A stretch of DNA of 64,000 bases, from positions 497,654 through 561,653 of the forward strand of contig CAUYUJ010004747.1 of assembly GCA_963575745.1 (NCBI GenBank), in the 5' to 3' direction. The translations under genes and the position numbers were made by a program. Shown here piece after piece: positions 42,050-51,649 of the stretch; position 1 is the stretch's first letter; the number at the start of each line of letters is the position of its first letter. The stretch is from Prorocentrum cordatum (lineage: Eukaryota; Sar; Dinophyceae; Prorocentrales; Prorocentraceae). The notes under the pieces were generated by a model that was not told where the DNA came from, ran no database searches, and worked only from the letters and a program-made list of their open reading frames with translations.

Positions 42050-43550
42050 TTGCGATCTGCGCAATTGTCGCCACGTTCGCGGGCTCCTGGGAGGCCCAGC
42101 GGAGGTGGGTCCCACGCGGATCACCTCGGGACCCCGCCGCCCCGTGGGGGGCTTGCGATCTGCGCAATTGTCGCCATTTTCGCGGGCTCCTGGGAGGCCC
42201 AGCGGAGGTGGGTCCCACGCGGATCACCTTGGGACCTCACCGCCCCTTGGGAGGCTTGCGATCTGCGCAATTGTCACCACTTTCGCGGGCTCCTGGGAAG
42301 CCGAGCAGAGGTGGGTCCCACGCGGACCACCTCGGGACCTCGCCGCCCCTTGGGGGGCTTGCGATCTGCGCAATTGTCGCCACTGACGTGGGCCCCATGG
42401 GAGGCCCAGCGGAGGTGGGTCCCAAGCGGATCACCTCGGGACCTCGCCGCCCCGTGGGGGGCTTGCGATCTGCGCAATTGTCGCCATTTTCGTGGGCCCT
42501 TGGGAGGCCCAGTGGAGGTGGGTCCCACGCGGATCACCTCGGGACTTCGCCGCCCTTTGGGGGGCTTGCAATATGCGCAAGTGTCGCCACTGTGGCGGGC
42601 TCATGGGAGGCCCAGCGGAGGTGGGTCCCACGCGGACCACCTCGGGACTTCGCCGCCCCTTGGGGGGCTTGCGATCTGCGCAATTGTCGCCACTGTCGTG
42701 GGCCCCATGGGAGGCCCAGCGGAGGTGGGTCCCACGCGGATCACCTCGGGACCTCGCCGCCCCGTGGGGGGCTTGCGATCTGCGCAATTGTCGCCACGTT
42801 CGCGGGTTCTTGGGAGGCCCAGCGGAGGTGGGCCCCACGCGGATAACCTCGGGACCTCGCCGCCCCGTGGGGGGCTTGCGATCTGCGCAATTGTCGCCAT
42901 TTTCGTGGGTTCCCGGGAGGCCCAGCGGAGGTGGGTCCCACGCGGATCACCTCGGGACCTCGCTGCCCCTTGGGGGGCTTGCGATCTGTGCGCCACGTTC
43001 GTGGGCTCTTGGGAGGCCCAGCGGAGGTGGATCCCACGCGGATCACCTCGGGACCTCGCCGCTCCTTGGGGGGCTTGCGATCTGCGCATATGTCGCCACT
43101 TTCGCGGGCTCCTGGAAAGCCCAGCGGAGGTGGGTCCCACGCGGATCACTTCGGGACTTCGCCGCCCCCTGGGGGGCTTGCGATCTGCGCAACTGTAGCC
43201 ATTTTCGTGGGCTCCCGGGAGGCCCAGCGGAGGTGGGTCCCACGCGGATCACCTCGGGACCTCACCGCCCCTTGGGGGGCTTGCGATCTGCGCAATTGTC
43301 GCCACTTTCGTGGGCTCCTGGGAGGCCCAGCGGAGGTGGGTCCCACGCGGTTCACCTCGGGACCTCGCCGCCCCCTTAGGGGCAATTGTCGCCATTTTCG
43401 TGGGCCCCTGGGAGGCCCAGCGGAGGTGGGTCCCACACGGATCACCTCGGGACTTCGCCGCCCCCTGGGGGGCTTGCGATCTGCGCAATTGTCGCCACTT
43501 TCGTGGGCTCCTGGAAGGCCCAGCGGAAGTACGTCCCACGTGGATCACTC
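42050..43550. repeat. 103-bp tandem array (about 14-15 units)
   Basis: Period 103-104 bp (GCCCAGC near 42094, 42197, 42300, 42404 and onward). The core is GATCTGCGCAATTGTCGCCA, GGAGGCCCAGCGGAGGTGGG and CCTCGGGACCTCGCCGCCCC. The unit lacks stops in all three plus frames, so 100-430-codon frames are open throughout, but they are shifted in phase each unit and are not protein repeats. One unit near 43370 is shortened. Confidence 0.9.
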
Positions 43551-43759
43551 GGAGGTACGTCATATGCGTTTCTTGCAACGCCCCTGTGTTTCCAGTTTGT
43601 ATGTTTGCCGTTCCTCTTCTTGCTGCGCTCTTCTGAAATCACTGCTGGGTGTTCTTCTTGCGCACCGCTGGTCCTTCAAAATGCCAGTCAGCATTGAGTG
43701 TTCCTGAGTAGAATCGCCACATGTATAGAAAGGGTTGGGTACGTCACAGGATAATTTGG

Positions 43760-43905
43760 TATGGTGCTTGGACATTCTATCTTGAAATCCTGGCGGAACC
43801 GGAGCATTGTGGAGGAGTTCGGCATGCGCGCGCGACAAAGCGCGCGTGCGCACTTCGTCTGATTCGTTGCAAGAGATGTTTAAACACGACAGATTTGTGG
43901 TAAAT
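43760..43905. repeat. GCGCGC-rich module, partial copy 3
   Basis: TTGGACATTCTATCTTGAAA, GGCATGCGCGCGCGACAAAG and GCGTGCGCACTTCGTCTG match parts of copies 1 and 2. It follows the 103-bp array, so the module flanks the array on both sides. The 43551-43759 interval shows nothing recognised. Confidence 0.65.
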
Positions 43906-44084
43906 AGATGCGCGCGCATATTTTTTTCACTGAGGATGGCTGGGGGGTCGGATACCAAGTGGGCTGGGACGGGACGAGTTCACATTTAGGATGGACGGCG
44001 GGTCAGAATCAAATGTGAATTGCACCTCCCCAGAGGGGGACCGATACGTCGGACCTTGGGAGGGTGGTGGAGTCTATTCTTCTC

Positions 44085-44285
44085 CTCTAGGCGGCAACGG
44101 GCGGCGACGGCAACCACGGCGCTCCCAGACCCGGCACCCAGGCCCAAATGACGGGCGGCGACGAGTCGGCGTCGTGGAGGCGACGGCGACGACGGATCGC
44201 TAGACCGGCACCCAGTCCCAGACGAGGGGCGGCGACGTGACGGCGACGTGGCGGCGACGGCGACCACGGAGCCGCCAGTCCGGAG
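44085..44285 (+). repeat. GGCGGCGACGG-type repeat
   Basis: Repeated ACGGGCGGCGACGG and GCGACGGCGACCACGG with CCAGACCCGGCACCCAGGCC. It is the reverse complement of the module at 17605-17775. Confidence 0.6.
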
Positions 44286-44359
44286 CCCAAGTTCAATCCT
44301 TTGACACAACGACGCAAGAATCTTTCAGTGCATTCATTGTTTGCGAAATTTCTTTCCAG

Positions 44360-44726
44360 GGCTCAAGGCAGAGAGCTCGATCGAAAGGACCTCAGCACTC
44401 TCCATCTCGTGCCTCATGGCGCGGTGGCGGATTTCCGCCAGAGCAAAAAATATTACCTCATTCTCCGGAAGTTCGTGGCCGACTACCTTGGGTGCTACTA
44501 TCCCTCCGCAGCAGGTGTTGTGGCTGACAAGGAGTTGCAGGGGTTTCTGAGGCAGACTGTGCACCAGCTTGAGCTCCTGTCGACGGCAGCGGTATCCCTG
44601 ACGCATATGATGCCCACGCTGGAAACGGACGTGGATCGCATGTACAACACCATGGTCGACATCATTTCAAATCTAAAGGCTGCCGCCTCTGCCGCCGACC
44701 CCAAAGGAGGTTCCCCGCACAGTTGA
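44360..44726 (+). CDS. Possible lipoxygenase C-terminal-side exon
   Basis: Preceded by a strong acceptor context, TTTCTTTCCAG (ends 44359). The frame reads SKKYYLILRKFVADYLGCYY, then PSAAGVVADKELQGFLRQTV (about 44428-44550), which resembles the lipoxygenase segment ending YYPSD..V..D.ELQ.W. It continues with a helical stretch containing HMMPTLETDVDRMYNTMVDI to TGA at 44724-44726. The C-terminal SAxHAAVN-like iron-ligand motif expected next is not seen. If it belongs with the exon at 28824-29690, the intron would be 14.7 kb and contain the LINE and both tandem arrays. Alternatively it is an unrelated exon or a separate lipoxygenase fragment. Confidence 0.45.
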
Positions 44727-45044
44727 ATTCATGGCTAGGGAACTTTCCTGCGTTCGTTTAGGTTAGGCGTTTGTGTTTTTTGTCGGGGCGACGGTCCTGA
44801 GATGCCCTGTCGGGGTTCGCTCCAGTTGTCTGGCGACTTCAGGTTCCTGGTGTCCAGAGGGTATGTTGGGCCGTCTTTGGTAGATCTTGGGTTCTTTTCC
44901 GAGAATTTGGAGGCCTGGTTGGGCTTTTGCGGGGCCTTATCCTCTTCTTCCGCGACTTTTCGGCCCCTCCTCGTTCTCTTTCCCGTCGCTTCCTCCTCCT
45001 CCTCCTCCTCCTTGGCTTTTTGGCCTTCCGTTTCTCGAGCGGCT

Positions 45045-45090
45045 CCCATGATGATCATGACGATGATGATGATGATGATGATGATGATGT

Positions 45091-45122
<32 letters not shown>

Positions 45123-45600
45123 TTGATGATGATGATGATGATAATGACGACGACGCTACCGACGACGACGGCGTCGACGACGATGATGATGCTGATGATG
45201 CTGATGATGGTGATGGTGATGGTGATGCTGATTATGATGATGATGATTATGATGATGATCATGATGATGATGATGATGATGATGATGATGGGGATGATGA
45301 AGAAAAACATGATGGTGATGATGCTGGTGATGATGGTGATTATGATGGTGATGGTGATGGTGGATGATGATGATGATGATACTGATGCTGATGCTGATGA
45401 TGATGATGCTCCTGATGCTGATGATGGTGGTGGTGGTAGCTGTAGTGGTGGTCATGATGATGGTGATGATTATGATAAGGATTATTATTATTATTAGCAT
45501 GATGATGATGCTGATGATGATGAGGATGATGGTGATGATGGTGTTGATGGTGTTGATGGTGATGCTGATGATGGTGCTGCTGATGATGATGATCCGAACT
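45045..45600. repeat. GAT trinucleotide tract
   Basis: About 550 bp of GATGATGAT with GGT and GCT variants. Plus frames give poly-Asp or poly-Met, minus frames poly-Ile or poly-His. It is not a gene. The preceding 44727-45044 shows only a CTCCTCCTCC run (about 44992-45010). Confidence 0.9.
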
Positions 45601-45895
45601 TCGAGATGCCACGCAACAGGTTGTCAGGCCAGTTTGACCTGCGACATCCTGGCAACTTGCAACGCTCAGCTCCCACATGCCCTGTCCTGATGTGGTCCTG
45701 TGTGTTTCGCCCGAGAGTCCCTCGCGCTTCTGAGGTCGGAGATGCCCCGAGAGGCCACGCAACACGTTGACCGGCCAGTTTAGCCTGAACCACTCTCGCA
45801 ACTGTGGATTTGGAGACGCCCTGACCGGAGGTGGCCTCTCCAATATCGCCTGAAACATCCTCGCAGCACGTCGGGGCGGACATTTCCTGACCCTG
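45601..45895. repeat. Twofold direct repeat of ~150 bp
   Basis: GCCACGCAACAGGTTGTCAG followed by GCCAGTTTGACCTG (45607-45645) recurs as GCCACGCAACACGTTGACCG and GCCAGTTTAGCCTG (45752-45790). It is a decayed tandem pair with no coding sign. Confidence 0.6.
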
Positions 45896-45914
45896 TCAGG
45901 TTGGATAATGAAGG

Positions 45915-45997
45915 TATTCCCTACCTAGGCTCTGCCTAGAAGGGTTCTTACCCTGTTCTCTTCAAGGGCCGGGCAGTGTAAATCGCCCCGGGCGGTT
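45915..45997 (-). repeat. Unit U, inverted partial copy
   Basis: Reverse-complemented, it contains GGGGCGATTTACACTGCCCG, AACAGGGTAAGAACC and AGGCAGAGCCTAGGTAGGG, matching 49371-49445. It faces the plus-strand U copies at 48.7-50.2 kb. Confidence 0.75.
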
Positions 45998-46034
45998 TCC
46001 CCGGCATCCGCCCCGTGGTTCCCCCAGTGACGTC

Positions 46035-46258
46035 CCCTTAGGTTAGCGTTGCTTATCTCATCTTAGCTTAGCTTATTTCATCTTAGCTTAGCTTAGTTCC
46101 ATCTCAGCTCAGGTTTATCGTAGCTTAGCTTACCTTCATCTTAGTTTCGCCGAGCTTTAGCATAGCACAGCGCAGCATAGCATAGCAGAGCGTAGCACAG
46201 CATAGCGCAGCACAGCATAGCAAAGCATAGCATAGCATAGCGCAGCATAGCATAGGGT
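46035..46258. repeat. GCTTA / AGCAT pentamer repeats
   Basis: CTTAGCTTAGCTT-type words turn into AGCATAGCATAGCAG-type words. This is the same general pentamer style as the AAAGC arrays and it lies between inverted unit U and the 90-bp array. Confidence 0.8.
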
Positions 46259-46259
46259 G

Positions 46260-48240
46260 GGGTGGCCAAGAGCAGAGGTCCCAGGGCGACGTGGGGGTGT
46301 CGGACCAGGTACGGCGGGTCGGTTTCGGGCGAGAAATTGTCAGGTGGGGTGGCCCAAGAACAAAGGTCCCAGGGCGAGGTGGGGGTGTCGGACCAGGTCG
46401 ACAGCGGGCCGGCTTCAGGCGAGAAATTGACGGTTGGGGTGGCTCCAGAACAGAGGTCCCAGAGCGGGGTGGGGGTGTCGGACCAGGTCGACGGCGGGGC
46501 GGTTTCGGGCGAGAAATTGTCGGGTGGGGCGGCTCAAGAACAGAGGTCCCAGGGCGGGGTGAAGGGTGTCGGACCAGGTCGACGGCGGGGCGGTTTCGGG
46601 AGAGAAATTGTCGGGCGGGGTGGCCCATGAACAGAGGTCCGAGGGCGAGGTGGGGGTGTCGGACCAGGTCGACGGCGGGGCGGTTTCGGGCGAGAAGCTG
46701 TCAGGTGGGGTGGCCCAAGAACAGAGGTTCCAGGTCGACGGCGGGGCGGTTTCGGGCGAGGAATTGACGGTTGGGGTGGTTCAATAACAGGATCCCAGGG
46801 CGGGGTGGGGGTGTCGCGCCAAGTCGACGGCGAGGCGGCTTCGGGCGAGAAATTGTCGGGTGGGGCGGCTCACGAACAGAGGTCCCAGGGCGGGGTGGGG
46901 GTGTCGGACCAGGTCGACGGCGGAACAGTTTCGGGCGAGAAATTATCTGGTGGGGTGGCCCAAGAACAAAGGTCCCAGGGCGGGGTGGGGGTGTCGGACC
47001 AGGTCGACGGCGGGGCGGTTTCGGGCGAGAAATTGTCGAGTGGGGTGGCCCAAGAACAGTGGTCCCAGGGCGGGGGGCGGGGGGGGGGGTCGGACCAAGT
47101 CGACGGCGAGGCGGTTTCGGGCGAGAAATTGTCGGGTGGGGTGGCCCAAGGACAGAGGTCTCAGGGCGGGCTGGGGGTCTCGGATCTGGTCGACGGCGGA
47201 GGAGGTTTCGGACGAGAAATTGTCGGGTGTGGTGGCCCGAGAAAAGAGATCCCAGAACGGGGTGGGGTGTCGGGCCAGGTCGACAGCGGGGCGGTTTGGG
47301 GCGAGAAATTATCGGGTGGGGTGGCCCAAGAACAGCGGTCCCTGGCCGGGGTGAGGGTGTCGGACAAGGTCGACGGCGGGGCGGCTTCGGACGAGAAATG
47401 GTGGGGCGGGGTGGCCCAAGAACAGGTTTCCCAGACTGGGGTGGGAATGTCTGACCAGGTCGACGGCGGGGCGGCTTCGGGCGAGAAGTTGTCGGGTGGG
47501 GTGGCCCAAGAGCACAGGTCCCAGGGCGGGGTGGGGGTGTCGGACCAGGTCGATGGCGGGGCGGTTTCGGGAGAGAAATTGTCGGGTGGGGTGGGCCAAG
47601 AACAGAGGTCCCAGGGCGAGGTGGGGGTGTCGGACCAGGGCGACGGCGGGACAGTTTCGGGCGAGAAAGTGTCGGGTGGGCGGCCCAAGAACAGTGATCC
47701 CAGGGCGGGGTGGGGGTGTGGGACCAGGTCGACGGCGGGGCGGTTTCGGGCGAGAAATTGTCAGGTGGAGTGGCCAAAAAACACAGGTCCCAGGGCGGGG
47801 TGGGGGTGTCGGGCCAGGTCGACAGCGGGGCGGCTTGGGGCGAGAAATTGTCGGGTGGGGTGGCCCAAGAACAGAGGTTTCAAGGCGCGGTGGGGGTGTC
47901 GGACCAGGTCGACGGCGGGGCGGTTTCGGGCGAGAAATTGTCGGGTGGGGTGGCCCAAGAACAGAGGTCCCAGGGCGGGGTGGAGGGGTCGAACCAGGTC
48001 GACGGCGGGGCGGTTTCGGGCGAGAAATTGTCGGGCGGGGTGGCCCAAGAGCAGAGGTCCCAGGGCGGGGTGGGAGTGTCGGACCAGGTCGACGGCGGGG
48101 CAGTTTCGGGCGAGAAATTGTCGGGTGGGGTGGCCCAAGAACAGAGGTCCCAGGGCGGGGTGGGGGTGTCGGACCAGGTCGACGGCGGAGCGGTTTCGGG
48201 CGAGAAAGTGTCGGGTGGCCCAAGAGCAGAGGGTTCAGGG
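46260..48240. repeat. 90-bp minisatellite array, locus 1 (about 22 units)
   Basis: Period 90-91 bp, for example GACCAGG at 46481, 46572 and 46662. The consensus parts are GGCGAGAAATTGTCGGGTGG, GGTGGCCCAAGAACAGAGGT, CCCAGGGCGGGGTGGGGGTG and TCGGACCAGGTCGACGGCGG. Because 90 is a multiple of three, frames stay in phase and give 30-residue repeats, for example VDGGAVSGEKLSGGVAQEQR. Some of these frames exceed 300 codons. No start context or family match was found. It is homologous to the array at 61735-64000. Confidence 0.9.
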
Positions 48241-48425
48241 TGGGAATGCCAGGCCAGGAGGGGGTCCAAGTGGGGGGCGTGGGTAGGTTCTGGGCGAGGA
48301 ATTGCCGAGTGGGGGGTCCCAAGAACAGAGTTCTCCCAGGGTGGGAATGCCAGGCCAGGAGGGGGTCCCCTCCCTCGCCCCTGCTGGTCAGGCCCTCGGG
48401 TGAGGGATCTATACACATAGCTCAT
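48241..48425. repeat. Divergent end of the 90-bp array
   Basis: Units here carry GGAATGCCAGGCCAGGAGGG, then GGGTCC. The same variant string occurs in the 62.4-kb region of the second array, directly linking the two loci. Confidence 0.75.
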
Positions 48426-48429
48426 GTGT

Positions 48430-48687
48430 ACTCAGCTGTGGCAAGGAGCTACGGATTGCGGGCGGGTCGTTGTTCGAAAAATGTAGCTCTCGCCTAAGCG
48501 CCGCGCACATTCGTTGCAAAAAAATGCCAGAGCTTCACTGATTGAGGGCGGGTGGTTTTCAAAATGTGGCTCTCGCCGTAGCGCCGCGCACATTCGCTGC
48601 AACAAAAAAATTCAAGAGCTTCACGGATTGAGGGAGGGTGATTTGCAAAATGTGGCTCTCGCCGTAGCGCCGCGCACATTCGTTGTT
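48430..48687. repeat. Three ~90-bp tandem units
   Basis: The repeated core is GGCTCTCGCCGTAGCGCCGC, GCACATTCG, a short A-run, AGAGCTTCAC and GGATTGAGGG. There are three units (48440, 48530, 48620), the first the most diverged. Confidence 0.8.
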
Positions 48688-48815
48688 AGGCAGAAGCCTA
48701 GGTAGGGAGAAAAACCTAATCCCAAAAATGCAAAGGTCTCGCTCGTCACGTTGGGAAGCGACTTCGTCGATGTGTCGAGGTTTGCAAATATTATGCCAGT
48801 GCGACCCTACCTAGG
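48686..48815 (+). repeat. Unit U, copy 1
   Basis: AGGCAGAAGCCTAGGTAGGG, AAAAACCTAATCCCAAAAATG, CAAAGGTC, TCACGTTGGGAAGCGACTTC and GTCGATGTGTCGAGG. It precedes the first AAAGC array. Unit U repeats at 49371-49540 and 50125-50220 with the same array between copies. Confidence 0.8.
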
Positions 48816-48840
48816 AGTTGGAGCCTCTAGGAAAGCAGCA

Positions 48841-49366
48841 TGAGCGAAGCTACGCTAAGCGAAGCAAAGCAAAGAAACGCAAAGCAAAGCAATGCAAAGC
48901 AGAGCACAGCAAAGCAAAGCAAAGCAAAGCAAAGCGAAGCACAGCAACGCACAGCAAAGCAAAGCAAAGCAAAGCAAAGTAAAGCAACGCAAAGCAGAGC
49001 AAATCAACGCAAAGCAACGCAACGCAAAGCAAAGCAAAGCAAAGCAAAGCACAGCAAAGCAAAGCAAATCACATCAAAGCAAAGCAAATCAACGCAAAGC
49101 AAAGAAACGCAAAGCAAAGCAAGCCGAAGGAAAGCAAACCAACGCAAAGCAAAGCAAAGCAAAGCAAAACAACGCAAAGCAAAGCAATCACAGTAACGCA
49201 AAGCAAAGCAAAGCAAAGCACATCAAAGCACAAGCAAAGCAAACCAAAGCAACGCAGAGCAAAGCAAAGCAGCGCACAGCAAGGCAAAGCAAAGCAAAGC
49301 AAAGCAAATCACAGCTAAGCAAAGCAACGCAAAGCAAATCAAATCAAAGAAAAGCGAAGCAAATTA
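48841..49366 (+). repeat. GCAAA pentamer array 1
   Basis: About 525 bp of GCAAAGCAAA-type pentamers with AACGC and CAGC variants, the reverse complement of the 17.8-kb array. Frames give Lys-, Ala-, Gln- and Ser-rich artefacts. Confidence 0.9.
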
Positions 49367-49370
49367 CCTG

Positions 49371-49540
49371 GGGCGATTTTCACTGCCCGGCCCCTTGAAG
49401 GAAACAGAGTAAGAACTTTTTAGGCAGGAGCCTAAGTAGGGAAAAAAACCCAACCCCAAAAATGTAAAGGTCTTGCTCTTCACGTTGGGACGCGATTTCG
49501 TCGATGTGTCGAGATTTGCCAATATTGTCCCAGTGAGCAG
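49371..49540 (+). repeat. Unit U, copy 2 (longest)
   Basis: Starts with GGGGCGATTTTCACTGCCCG, then TAGGCAGGAGCCTAAGTAGG, AACCCCAAAAATGTAAAGGT, CACGTTGGGACGCG and GTCGATGTGTCGAGATTTGC. It is the most complete copy and aligns with the inverted partial at 45915-45997 over its first ~75 bp. Confidence 0.8.
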
Positions 49541-49549
49541 AGCGGATCA

Positions 49550-50120
49550 ACGCAAAGCAAAGCAAAGCAAACAATGGAAAATCAAAGCAAGGCAAAGCAA
49601 AGCAAAGCAGAGCAAAGCAAAACAAAGCAAAGCAGAGCAGAGGAAAGCAAAGCAATGCACAGCAAAGCAAAGCAAAGCACAGGAAAGCAAAGCAATGCAC
49701 AGCAAAGCAAAGCAAAGCACAGGAAAGCAAAGCAAAGCAAAGCAAAGCACAGCTCAGCAAAGCACAGCAAAGCTAAGCAAAGCAGAACAAAGCAGAGCCG
49801 AACAGAGCAAAGCAACGCATAGCACAGCAAAGCAAAGCAAAGCAAAGCAACGCAAAACACAGCAAAGCAAAGCAGCGGAAAGCAAAGCAAATCAACGCAA
49901 AGCAAAGAAAAGGAACGCAAAGCAACGCAAAGCAAAGCACAGCAAGGCAAAGCGAAGCAAAGCAAAGCAACACACAACAAAGCAAAGCAAAGCAAAGCAA
50001 CGCCAAGGAACGTAAAGCAAAGCAAAGCAAAGCAGAGCAAAGGAATGCAACGCAAAGCAACGTAAAGCAAAGCACAGCAAAGCAAAGCAACGCTAGGCAA
50101 AGCAAAGCAAAGCAAAGCAA
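49550..50120 (+). repeat. GCAAA pentamer array 2
   Basis: About 570 bp of the same pentamer satellite. One ~42-bp segment, ACAGGAAAGCAAAGCAATGC, is duplicated at about 49638-49700. Confidence 0.9.
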
Positions 50121-50124
50121 AGGT

Positions 50125-50220
50125 AGGGAAAAAAACCTAACCCCAAAAATGTAAAGGTCTGGCTCTTCACGTTGGGAAGCGACTTCGTCGATGTGTCGAG
50201 ATTCGCAAATAAAATCTTCG
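50125..50220 (+). repeat. Unit U, copy 3
   Basis: AGGTAGGGAAAAAAACCTAA, CCCCAAAAATGTAAAGGTCT, CACGTTGGGAAGCGACTTC and GTCGATGTGTCGAGATTCGC. A small inverted fragment of the same unit, CCTTTACATTTTGGGGGTTA, lies at about 50398-50418. Confidence 0.8.
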
Positions 50221-50524
50221 ACGATTTTTGTTTCTAACAATGTCAAGTGTTCGGAAGTCTGATCTTCGAAAATACGTAACCGTGCAATGTCACATGTTGT
50301 AGGCTTCACCATGTGTCAATGTATAACCCACGCAATTCCAAGCAACACCCGCAACGCGATGAAAGGACACTATTATTCCGTCAATGTCAAGAGCAAAACC
50401 TTTACATTTTGGGGGTTAGGTTTTCAACGACAGCTGTTCACGACAGCGTTTCTTGCGGGTGCGTTGACCGTGATCATCATGTAGGGTATGGCTCGAGCGG
50501 GTTTAGGAAGTTACCATTTTGGCC

Positions 50525-51475
50525 ATGACCCGTGACCAGAAGGGTTGCATGCATGGCCTGCCATGTGTGGTCTTGACGGAACTGCGCAGACATGCTCGTT
50601 TTGCCAGATCAGTCCACACGTCGACGATGACATACTCGCAGTTGCGGGTGTTGGTGGAAGATCGTTTTCGTGTAACAGCTTCCAACGGCACCATGCAGAA
50701 ATTCCTGGACGAGCTCCGAGCGAAGGCCAAGAATGACAAAGAGATGTGTGGGCGTTGCACTTGCGGTCGCGAGTTTCTGGCACCGACTCCTTTGAACTTA
50801 CAACGCAAGATTGCTACGTGTGAGGCTGCCCACTATGAAGCCACCGACCTCAAGATGAAGAAGGCTAAACTATCGAAGGGCAACGTTCTATTCGTTATCC
50901 AGAGCCATCATGAGCAAAACCATCATTGCAGTTCTCTTCTGAAACAGTTATCCAACAGTGGCGTTCCAGAGGACCACGTGCACGTGCGCTACGGCGAAGC
51001 TAAACACAAGATCACCTACAAAGGTCTGCCTATCACTCGCGGAGTAGCTCTTCATTCGTTCACTTATCGATGGCTTCCCAAAGTTCATGATCTGCTCACG
51101 ACGTTTCCCCGCATCAGAGGGGTATGTTACATGGAGCCCAACACCAATCTTGAAGTTGGATTGCAGCCCCTACTCAAGGCCGCGCAGCAGGCACCCTTTC
51201 GTCGGGACATTCTGTGGGTCGGTTATCGGGGGCATAGCTTCACGCTTCTGGGTTGCAAAGCAATTATTTTCCGAGGTGATGGCTTATGCGCTGCAAGCCG
51301 CGCCATGCATCGGAAGGGCGCGCGCCGACAGGTTTTCCTAGACGGTGCTCTCGGCGGGCGTCTCAAGAACCGCATCTGGCGCCCTCCCAAATCTTTGGTC
51401 GGCATGCGCGCCCACATGTCTGTAAGTGAAGGGAGCCGTCGGAAGCGTCAGGCTGTGCACGTGTCCATGCGCTGA
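50525..51475 (+). CDS. Intact intronless ORF, function unknown
   Basis: 317 codons from ATG 50525 to TGA 51473-51475, with balanced composition unlike the surrounding GC-rich or repeat frames, so it is probably a real or recently real gene. The N-terminal half has a possible helix-turn-helix-like stretch (QLRVLVEDRFRVTASNGTMQ) and a Cys cluster CGRCTCGREF. The second half has alternating hydrophobic strands: NVLFVIQSHHEQNHHCSSLL, YMEPNTNLEVGLQPLL and ILWVGYRGHSFTLLGCKAII. That pattern is loosely like a nucleotide-sugar (GT-A) fold, but the evidence is weak and I do not assign a function. The tail is basic. CCATTTTGGC lies directly before the ATG and resembles part of the dinoflagellate spliced-leader sequence. 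It lies about 3 kb upstream of the Helitron-type ORF. Confidence 0.55.
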   Translation: MTRDQKGCMHGLPCVVLTELRRHARFARSVHTSTMTYSQLRVLVEDRFRVTASNGTMQKFLDELRAKAKNDKEMCGRCTCGREFLAPTPLNLQRKIATCEAAHYEATDLKMKKAKLSKGNVLFVIQSHHEQNHHCSSLLKQLSNSGVPEDHVHVRYGEAKHKITYKGLPITRGVALHSFTYRWLPKVHDLLTTFPRIRGVCYMEPNTNLEVGLQPLLKAAQQAPFRRDILWVGYRGHSFTLLGCKAIIFRGDGLCAASRAMHRKGARRQVFLDGALGGRLKNRIWRPPKSLVGMRAHMSVSEGSRRKRQAVHVSMR

Positions 51476-51649
51476 CCTCTGTGAGCGGGATGCACCAAAT
51501 GACGTATGCACTTGATTGAATTTCGACCATGAACCGCTCCCCGAGGGGGGGGGAAGAGGACGAGGATGTGATACGAAAAACCAACGAAAACTAAGGAGGA
51601 GGAGGTCGATGTCGGCTGAACGTCGGCTCCCGGACTCCTCCTGGGGTGA
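51476..51649. other. No recognisable feature
   Basis: A short spacer between the ORF and the next family C repeat. Nothing is identified. Confidence 0.5.

Noticed and set aside
43185-43215. GTAGCCATTTTCGTGGGCTC resembling the dinoflagellate spliced leader
   Set aside because: It is one variant of the 103-bp repeat unit. Neighbouring units have TTGTCGCCATTTTCG, so the likeness arises by substitution.
40441-43550. CRISPR-like array
   Set aside because: Units are about 101-103 bp and homologous along their whole length, with no short repeat plus unique spacers and no cas genes. These are minisatellites in what looks like a eukaryote.
41894-43707. Open frames up to 434 codons through the 103-bp array
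   Set aside because: The period is not a multiple of three, so each unit is read in a different phase. A repeat protein would need in-phase units.
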